This document shows, piece by piece, positions 58,301-64,000 of a DNA stretch of 64,000 bases; position 1 is the first letter of the stretch; each line of letters starts with the position of its first letter. This DNA is from Rhabditoides inermis (taxonomy: Eukaryota > Nematoda > Chromadorea > Rhabditida > Rhabditidae), in the NCBI GenBank assembly GCA_963966185.1, contig CAWZYM010000434.1, forward strand, positions 238,501 to 302,500, read 5' to 3'. Under the pieces are notes generated by a model that did not search any database, had not been told where the DNA came from, and saw only the letters and a program-made list of their open reading frames with translations. The position numbers and the translations under genes are program-made.

Positions 58301-59483
58301 TACTCTAGCAGCCAGACAACCCATATTGATTGCTCCGAAATCGCATCTAGCTAAACTACTAGTACTGGACGCTCACAGGAAGTGTGGTCATATGAGCTCG
58401 AACCAGACAATGTCAACGTTAAGAGAAAAATACTGGATACCAAGACTACGAGCATTGTGCAAATCAATAATCAGTAAGTGCGTAGTTTGCAAAAGACACA
58501 AAGGACGAACTTTTCCTTACCCCGATTCACCACAGTTACCTAGCTCGAGGGTGCAGAGCAGAATAAAACCATTCAGCCACGTGGGAATAGACTACTTCGG
58601 ACCAATCCCGACCAAAGAGAAAGGCAAGATATGGGGAATATTGTACACTTGCCTGACCACTCGGTTAGTGCATATCGATCCAGTGCCCTCTCTCTCCACC
58701 GACGATCTCCTACACTCATTGCGCCAGTTCTGTGCAAGACGAGGCAAACCAGAGTCGATACTTTCAGACAACGCGGCTCAATTCGAACTAGCCTCGAAAA
58801 TACTCAACAAAGACGAGACAGATAACGCTATTAAATGGAAATTCATCACCCCACTCTCCCCTTGGATGGCGGGAGTCTATGAAAGACTAGTCGGGTCCTG
58901 TAAATCGGTGTTTGCAAGACTAACACGAGGACATATAATGTCAGAGAAAGAAGTGAAAACACTACTAGTAGAATCTGAAGGGATAGTAAATTGCAGACCA
59001 ATAACCTATTCACCGTCCGACATAAACGAATGGAGAGCTATAAGACCCATAGACGTCATTCATCCCCTAATCGAACCAATTCTCTTTAGACTGGACGCAG
59101 AAGACCCAAACGATCCAGACTATGACCCTATTCAATATCGAGACAAAACTCACAAAATGATACTCAAGAACACAGCACTAGCACAGCAGTGCAGAGACAA
59201 ATTCTGGGATTTGTGGTCAAACGACTACCTTAAAAGTCTCCGCGAGCAACATAAAAAGAACATAGCGTACAGACAGTCCAGTGCAATAAAACTTCCTAAA
59301 GAAGGAGAAATCGTGTTTATTACAGATCGTGAGACCAGCAGATACGAATGGCCATTAGCCAAAATAATGAAAATACACACTAGTGGCGATGGGAAGTGCC
59401 GCTCAGTGACCCTAAAGACCAAAAACGGCCTGATTGATAGACCTATAAATACATTGATACCACTAGAAACACATTGTGTATAA
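55200..59483 (+). CDS. pol: Pol polyprotein (protease, reverse transcriptase, RNase H, integrase; BEL/Pao)
   Basis: Open from 55200 to the TAA at 59481, in the +1 frame relative to gag; there is no obvious ATG start, so a +1 frameshift in 55200-55387 is the simplest route. Residues counted from 55200: aspartic protease LDSGS (D163) and ILIGMD; RT with ADIEKAF (D497), VPFGVSSSP and YVDN (D576, N577 in place of the second Asp); RNase H D741, E786, D818, D873; integrase zinc finger H1059-X4-H-X29-C1094-X2-C and catalytic D1131, D1190, E1228 (DX58DX37E); and a C-terminal DUF5641-like domain ending RPINTLIPLE. Together these would process Gag-Pol, copy RNA to DNA and integrate it. No internal stop is visible. 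Confidence 0.93.
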   Translation: MTRNCRRRRVTHHTNQVGTLLRIQMRDCLSKNISLRVQHFTKERTKAKRHHTTKRTARIFANSKTTIVRDETEINQNDVNSREPLTTNYPTRETVEEEKETPTSADASPPSTEMASVNSLDMPRPSTYGKLPRVKTKVALQTVKTTVRNEKTGETREVIVMLDSGSNRSFITQQFADSFGLETRDKRVEEFVVFGGISRQVPTGETTLEFIGEHKTLKINISTQPSITKQFYTHELQDADVDTLEKNGLNVTDVFDRNVTPDILIGMDYYNMITMTDTHLATNLPSGLRAIPTIFGPSLCGIYTTQNNTRLETNQVHLSFNEKLEQQWSLDGMGITSPHEFDTLQETNKQVDEEFNRNTYIDKDGIHVRFPWKKDHKPLADNYCIALKRLHNLINKMKDNLKLRDDYNKIIQEQLLLGVIEPVPHSRTPGKTYYIPHSCVVKLDSLTTKLRIVYDASSHYKNEQSLNEVLYQGPTYLPHLCGVLLRARVPAFLIIADIEKAFLQLNLQNQDRDATRFLWVKDITKPATLDNVMELRFCRVPFGVSSSPYLLAASIRFILATIPEIGEKILENCYVDNVILHAENKEEAIRDIKASETAFIDVRMNLRDFISNNEEVNENIPEADKAKNTDQKLLGLRWDTTTDTLAVKTMVNTKEPITKRSIASAIAANFDPLGLLCPTLIKCKRFQQDLWSDHYKWDDVINREKQTEWISLAKQAEVTLSLPRRTIQSRDSQFELCTFSDASLEAYGACAYIREIMKSGEIHSHLIYAKQRLAPLKNKLNIHKLELLGVVTAARVSQFVLQEMSKTIKFNRLHLFCDNTNAISWISKPKNEKKDIFTTNRVKEINRIITDIQTVYEMNTTLSYMKTDQNPADIVSRGEDGENLKTNRLWWHGPDMIRQTVIDVVQPVHTFRREEEEEVAPNRDSSTVVTTTVAVDERMEQHSTLKRYIDSKHGVVKFISNTLKKLRNRGVIIQTTMIDQSIDNTWHQTINYILKIHQHHEMKESDYHSVYKDLNPHKIDGLYRCVGRLKNSDLTLAARQPILIAPKSHLAKLLVLDAHRKCGHMSSNQTMSTLREKYWIPRLRALCKSIISKCVVCKRHKGRTFPYPDSPQLPSSRVQSRIKPFSHVGIDYFGPIPTKEKGKIWGILYTCLTTRLVHIDPVPSLSTDDLLHSLRQFCARRGKPESILSDNAAQFELASKILNKDETDNAIKWKFITPLSPWMAGVYERLVGSCKSVFARLTRGHIMSEKEVKTLLVESEGIVNCRPITYSPSDINEWRAIRPIDVIHPLIEPILFRLDAEDPNDPDYDPIQYRDKTHKMILKNTALAQQCRDKFWDLWSNDYLKSLREQHKKNIAYRQSSAIKLPKEGEIVFITDRETSRYEWPLAKIMKIHTSGDGKCRSVTLKTKNGLIDRPINTLIPLETHCV

Positions 59484-59831
59484 GACGAGATAATAAAACA
59501 ATAAAAAAAAACTACACAGTATAATAGACAACACGTAAATAGAGAATTATGATTCAAAGGCAAATTGGTCTCGAGACGAGAAAGGTCGTCAGGGGCGAGA
59601 GAAGCCTGTTATGAAATCATCCGGAGATAATTACTTACCTAAAATTAGACCTAAATCAGTTATCGTAAATTTCATTAATTCTTATCATTATTTATTATCA
59701 TTATGTATGAGTCTCCAATTTAGTCGATATTATATGAGCGTATCACGTGATACATTATTGATTATTGATAACTATACCGCGTCATACACATTATTCTATC
59801 ATACAAGACCTTGTTTCAGCCTATTGGTAGA
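59484..59831 (+). other. Pol-ORF3 spacer with poly(A) signals and a splice acceptor
   Basis: Two AATAAA hexamers lie just after the pol stop (59492-59497 and 59500-59505). The rest is AT-rich and noncoding until the acceptor CTTGTTTCAG|CC (AG at 59818-59819), 12 nt before the ORF3 ATG. The acceptor implies an upstream exon, most simply the LTR leader ending at 52213; that join is phase 0 and keeps ORF3 open. Confidence 0.5.
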
Positions 59832-61499
59832 ATGTCCGACGTCGACGAAAACAAGAAGAACGACAAGCCCGAGCTAAGTGAGGACGCCGTGCTCGGCGCA
59901 GACGAAGACTGGGCTGCAGTGACAGCGGCAGACTTAGAAGAGGTGATCCTCGAAGAGGAGACCACCGAGACAACCGTCGGTGAGTAGAAACTATTTTCCA
60001 CTTTTATGCCTTGTTTTACCATGATAATCAAGTTATAATCCAGTTTATTTAGAACTAATATGTTCGAGCTCAGAGTAATTTAGTAATTTATACTATAATC
60101 ATATAATCTGGTCATTAGACATCGATATAGATTATGATGCATTACGTTTAGACGGCGAATCAGCGCCCGATCAGACAGAGGAGACCGCCGGAAAGAAGGA
60201 GACCAAGACCCTCGATGAGAACCCCGCTGCTTCGGAAAAGACTGAGACCGGAGACGGCACAAAGGGTCAGTTGATTATAATAGTTCATGTGAGACTTAAC
60301 ATCGGTATGATATCAGTATGATATAAATAGACGGGCGTAACTATCGTTCATTTATATAGTCAATAGTTTATTGTTTAGGTTGTATACCGTCATTAATTAT
60401 GCTAATTATTATTATCATTAATTTAATTTACAACAGACGTTTAAGTATCCTAGGTATTCTAGATAAGCCTATGGTAGCTTATCGTTCATCGTATCGTTCA
60501 TACCGTTAGTAGCTCAGATTATTGACAATTTTGTTTAAGCCCCACAGACGACCAACCTCGCAGACGACTCCTACGTCTCGCAGACGACTCTTACGTCTAC
60601 TGGGAGCTCCACCAAGAATGTCCAGACCACCAAGACCATCCAGACTACCGATGCACACACCCAGACAGGTGAATATCCTTGTTATTCTCGTGAAATCTTT
60701 CGGTGCAATTGTGTGATACTTGGATAGACCACCTTGTTAGACCACGTATTTAAATCGAATTTTAGATCGTGTGGAATTCGACATCGACGCTATGGAGTTT
60801 ACTCTGGACGCCCAGACTCTGTCCCGTCTGATACGTATGGCAACCCTGAAGACGTCGGAAGGATCCACCCAAACTGACGAGACACCGACAAAGGTGGCCC
60901 GCATGGATGTCAACACGTCGGTACCGCCCCCCGGATTCGGAGCATCGACCCCGCCAAGCAGACCGTCCACTCCCGCCTCATCCTCCTTCGCAGCTGTCGC
61001 GAGGCACAACACTACCCCAATGAGACCTCAGCCGGTGGTCAACAAGATCCCGCAGCAGCCGTCGGCAGCCCGCCTCCTCTTCACAACTGTTGGTTTCCCT
61101 GCGAAACCGCCTCGTGCCGAACCGACGATCGCCGAATGGATTGAGAAGCAGAAGAAGCAGGTCGCCGACAAGAAGAACCACGGAGCTTGCAGCTTTTGTT
61201 TCCAGTCTACACACCAGACCGAGTCATGCGATGAAGACTCCCACTGGATACTTCGCATGTTGAAGTGCGCTCGCCGCGGCTACGATGGATTGTGCGTGAA
61301 TGCCCACACTGGAAAGGAATGCAGGCGCAAGGGCATGCGCGCAAAGTGCGGTTCGGCCACGCACTCTTCGTGTATCTGCCCCACCACGCGTCCGGCCCCG
61401 CAGGAGGTACTACACTCTTACAAGTGGCTGATGGAGGACTTGGAGGTGCCGCTGGACGCAGAAGGAAACTACATCCAGACAGCCTTGTGCCTTCGCTGA
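59832..61499 (+). CDS. ORF3: four-exon zinc-knuckle accessory protein in env position (predicted 385 aa)
   Basis: Coding exons inferred at 59832-59979, 60119-60265, 60540-60668 and 60766-61499. Introns of 139, 274 and 97 nt are AT-rich, begin GTGAGT, GTCAGT and GTGAAT, and end CATTAG, TTTAAG and TTTTAG. All three are phase 1, and the joined frame stays open to the TGA. Exons are GC-rich with gene-like codon use. The N-terminal third is acidic (EEETTETT), followed by a Thr-rich stretch with repeated QTT/TKT motifs, a DIDAMEFTLDAQTLSRLIRM segment and a Pro-rich linker. Near the C-terminus is a canonical knuckle C283-X2-C-X4-H291-X4-C296, a degenerate second (C318, H322, C327) and a Cys-rich third (C336, H341, C344, C346), the spacing of a BEL Gag nucleocapsid array. 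No signal peptide or membrane segment is seen, so it is not an envelope protein. Nucleic-acid binding is likely; any role in packaging or regulation is inference. Exon 3's acceptor is the least certain. Confidence 0.65.
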
Positions 61500-61917
61500 G
61501 CAAGACCAAGACTCCTGTCGACGCCCAAGAACTAGACTGTTGAGTTATGAGACATAGCCATCTATTATTATTGTAACTAGATTTGTGTTCATTGTGTTCA
61601 TTGACTGTCCTTTGTTGTATACTAGACTTGCATTCACTACCCGCCTATTAATTGTACACTAGACTTGTATTCGTTCACTAGACTTGTCTATTCCACTTCA
61701 GACTATGATCCTCTTCTCAGACTACTACCTCTATCTATATTGATATCCATTGTTATTGTCACATTTGAATACAAGAGTAAACGATTATCGGTTGAGAGTG
61801 AGACTATGTTATCAGATTCCACTGGTCACCATGCCATGACATACCTTACTACTGATTATATCATATAGCTTACTACTGATTATATCATAGAGAAGGGAAG
61901 GATAATTATTGATTTAG
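61500..61917 (+). other. Spacer with ACTAGACTTG motifs and a 24-bp duplication
   Basis: No coding sequence. ACTAGA(C/T)TTG occurs four times (61576, 61621, 61658, 61677). A segment around TTACTACTGATTATATCATA is duplicated with a 24-bp period (61845-61889), directly upstream of the acceptor GATTTAG at 61911-61917; both copies contain branch-point-like CTGAT. Confidence 0.5.
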
Positions 61918-62238
61918 ATGGTGCAGTGCCGGATGTGTAGCCTCTATCACCACATGGGCCAATGCGAAGAATATCCAGACTGGCTGAGCAGGTCTATACG
62001 GTGCTGGGGGCTAGACGTATGTTGGCGGTGTGGACCGACTAGGCCAAAACATGAGAGTGTATTCTGTGACTTCATCAAAAATTGTTCCGGTTGTGACGCA
62101 GTAGATCATTGTGAGACGTTTTGCCCCCTACTGTATCCCGCAGACCGAGAGACTCACGAGAACCTATATTATGTGTACCTAAGGATAGTAGAAGACTATA
62201 ACCGAGACGCAGACGCGGAAACAGACACTGACTAGCCG
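61918..62238 (+). CDS. ORF4: triple zinc-knuckle protein (105 aa)
   Basis: Starts at an ATG that directly follows an acceptor-like GATTTAG. Three knuckles fill residues 4-69: C4-X2-C7 with H11/H12 and C16; C35-X2-C38-X6-H45-X4-C50; and C56-X2-C59-X4-H64-X4-C69, the last canonical. The spacing between them matches the BEL Gag nucleocapsid array. The tail is acidic (DYNRDADAETDTD). There is no Gag capsid-like domain, signal peptide or membrane segment. It probably derives from a Gag nucleocapsid region and binds RNA or DNA. Standing alone it could be expressed from a spliced mRNA using the 61917 acceptor, or it could be a further exon of ORF3, although phase 1 joining gives an early stop. An AATAAA lies at 62304-62309. 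Confidence 0.6.
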
Positions 62239-63275
62239 GATACTCAAGCTAGCTATGCTATAGTCTACTTGCGAATCGATTACCATAGACCAGCCCAGCA
62301 AGCAATAAAAGTAAAGTTACCAGACATTTATTGAGATACAACGATACAAGTAACTATAACATAGGAGACATTATAAGAAAGTACATAGTGTGGAAGCATT
62401 TAGACAGAAAACTTAGTAAAAAAAGCGAAGGGGGAAGGAACGATGAGCCAATGTCATCGTTCACCATACCTCATAGTCGAGCGGAGACGAGACTGCCCGA
62501 TGCCTGGCCCGAGACTGCCTACTCCATCACTCTGAAGGTATCAACATTGTATGGGAATTCATTGTAGATAGGTAATCAGAAGGGTGAATACCTAGTCAAT
62601 TTGACGTGAGACATGATAATATTAGTTCAGACGGATGCAGACTAGCCTACCTCGGAAGAAGATGTCACTCCATGAAAAGACGGCAAGCTGGAGCCGGTCG
62701 ACAGAGGCCAGACTGCACAGGGAGCCTATAAGGTACCGACTGAGTTTAAATAACGCTCAAGGGAAGATGAGACTATGCAAGCTATAGACTGAAATTGACA
62801 ACGAATAGACAAGTAAGATACCTAGTAATTAAAGAGCCATGTGAGTAATTTATAATTCATAAACAATGTATCTTAGACCAGATGAGAACAGTGTCAAGAC
62901 TCACCCAATGTGGTGATTATGCGTAGATGGTGATTATGATGACTTCATCGACGGCATTGTGAGGTTGACGTGGAGCTAGTAGACATAAGGCCTTGAGACG
63001 AGAGCCTAGAAAAGAAACGATGAATTCTGAACTAGAGACATAAAATGAAATTAAAATATATAAAATAAAATTTGAAAATATATATATTATTATAATAAGA
63101 CAGCGGAGAATCAATTCGTTTCGAAATGTGTGCATTACCCGACAGACCGCCACGTATTACACAGACTAGCGAGAAAGACACGTAGCCAGCGCGAGAAGAG
63201 ATAAGATAGCACAGACCGGCAGACAAATTTCAATCGATAACGTCACCACATTACACAAAGACCCGTAGACTCACA
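62239..63275 (+). other. 3' accessory region without a recognised gene
   Basis: Contains the AATAAA at 62304-62309 and one candidate exon, 62451-62537: a GC-rich ATG-started segment ending at a donor-like CTGAAG|GTATCA. Without splicing that frame runs to 62567. Everything after about 62570 looks AT-rich and noncoding. Confidence 0.4.
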
Positions 63276-63293
63276 AAACGAGAGAATAGGGAA
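63276..63293 (+). other. Polypurine tract
   Basis: AAACGAGAGAATAGGGAA abuts the 3' LTR start, the expected position for the plus-strand primer. One C and one T interrupt the purines. Confidence 0.7.
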
Positions 63294-64000
63294 TGTCGCG
63301 ACCAGCGGTCACGCAACGCTTATACACACTAATTCTCCCATGTCAAAAATCATATAAAATGAACCTCTCCGACACCCGTTACATGTTGTTCGCCACCGAG
63401 CCAATTCAAATTACGCCAGCCTATACACTTTCGCACACTCTCTCTGCAACACGCCACGACGCAAGACAGTGGGTAAGCGTGAGGAAAATCGGTCAGACAA
63501 GACAATACCATCCTAAAATGTTGTGATTAATTTATTTAATTTAATTGCGTAATGCGTAGAATATTGCCCGTAATTTGTGTTATATTTTGTGTTATACAAA
63601 TGTCATACCGTGAAGGTGGTAAACGTTGATTGCCGTTAGACTAGACGATTAGACTAATGAAAGAATCATTATTTAATTCGAATTCAATGATACCATTACC
63701 ATACATTTTCATTCTTGTCCATTCTTGAATTAATGAGTAAATGACTAACTGACTGACGATTGGACAATGGCAATGAGCGTCTACCACCGGAACGGACGTC
63801 TCGACGTGGCCAACCTGATCGTTGAGGGTCGTGTGAACAAGGAGCTGCACCAATGGAGGACAGCTGCGAGTCTGATGGAGGAGCCGTCGCTTGAGGATGA
63901 CACACCCAAGAACAAGGATATCATGTGAGCTTTCTCTCTCTCCCTTTCCCCCTTTGTAGTTTAATGGCCGAGGACACAGGCTAGATAGTCATGGATTAAG
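63294..64000 (+). repeat. 3' LTR, truncated by window end
   Basis: Direct repeat of 52035-52741 at offset 11259, identical by eye across the 707 visible bases. The remaining ~250 bp and the right target-site duplication lie outside the window. Confidence 0.93.

Larger units (their letters stand above)
52035..64000 (+). mobile_element. BEL/Pao LTR retrotransposon with two extra zinc-knuckle ORFs; 3' end beyond window
   Basis: Order: LTR, primer-binding site, gag, pol (PR-RT-RNase H-IN), a 3.8-kb accessory region and the 3' LTR. Domain order with integrase last, a DUF1759 Gag and a DUF5641-like pol C-terminus identify the BEL/Pao lineage. The LTR copies are 11259 bp apart, so with an LTR of about 960 bp the element is about 12.2 kb, long for this lineage. 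gag and pol are open throughout and the 707 bp of LTR visible in both copies look identical, implying recent insertion and possible activity. It sits inside a 30-bp satellite unit. The accessory region holds ORF3 (four exons) and ORF4, both nucleocapsid-like. Confidence 0.93.

Noticed and set aside
62917..63226. Minus-strand ORFs upstream of the 3' LTR
   Set aside because: AT-rich, antisense, low-complexity frames with no domain and weak coding character.
59484..63293. Envelope gene after pol
   Set aside because: I looked for a signal peptide, a membrane anchor and glycoprotein-like cysteine spacing between pol and the 3' LTR and found none. The frames present encode zinc knuckles.

Overview
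The window is eukaryotic and almost certainly from an invertebrate animal. The evidence is two BEL/Pao-type LTR retrotransposons (a lineage known only from metazoans), GT-AG introns with TTTCAG/TTTTAG acceptors, and about 50 kb of satellite DNA. I cannot name the species. There are no tRNA, rRNA or clear host single-copy genes.

Positions 1-52034 are a composite satellite. Two unrelated tandem repeats alternate: an 11-bp unit GTGTGTTAACA (about 20 kb by hand sum), containing the palindrome TGTTAACA, and a 30-bp unit with core GAACCTGACGGTTTGA (about 29 kb). Most 11-bp arrays pass into the next 30-bp block through a fixed junction (AAACATCACATCACTATGGC... or AACCATCAC...). Most blocks return to an 11-bp array through GAACC|CCGTGTG. 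Block order is itself duplicated: about 10.9 kb (18.6-29.4 kb versus 29.4-39.9 kb), 11,438 bp, 6,835 bp and 1,502 bp offsets. Long open frames in the 30-bp blocks follow from a unit length divisible by three; I do not treat them as genes.

Positions 14258-16325 hold a compact BEL-like element on the minus strand, inserted in an 11-bp array with a 5-bp TTAAC target duplication. It has two 342-bp LTRs, a primer-binding site, one gag ORF and a polypurine tract, but no pol: a gag-only, presumably non-autonomous element.

From 52035 to beyond the window end lies a second, larger BEL/Pao element on the plus strand, inserted inside a 30-bp unit. It has a 5' LTR, primer-binding site, intact gag and intact pol (protease, RT, RNase H, integrase) in the +1 frame relative to gag. 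Between pol and the 3' LTR is about 3.8 kb of extra sequence. That region carries a four-exon ORF (ORF3, predicted 385 aa, three phase-1 introns) and a second ORF (ORF4, 105 aa). Both encode CCHC zinc-knuckle arrays of the BEL Gag nucleocapsid type, in the position where some retroelements carry env. A strong splice donor in the LTR and acceptors just before ORF3 and ORF4 suggest spliced subgenomic mRNAs. The visible LTR portions look identical, so the insertion appears recent. This zinc-knuckle accessory region is the most interesting part of the window.
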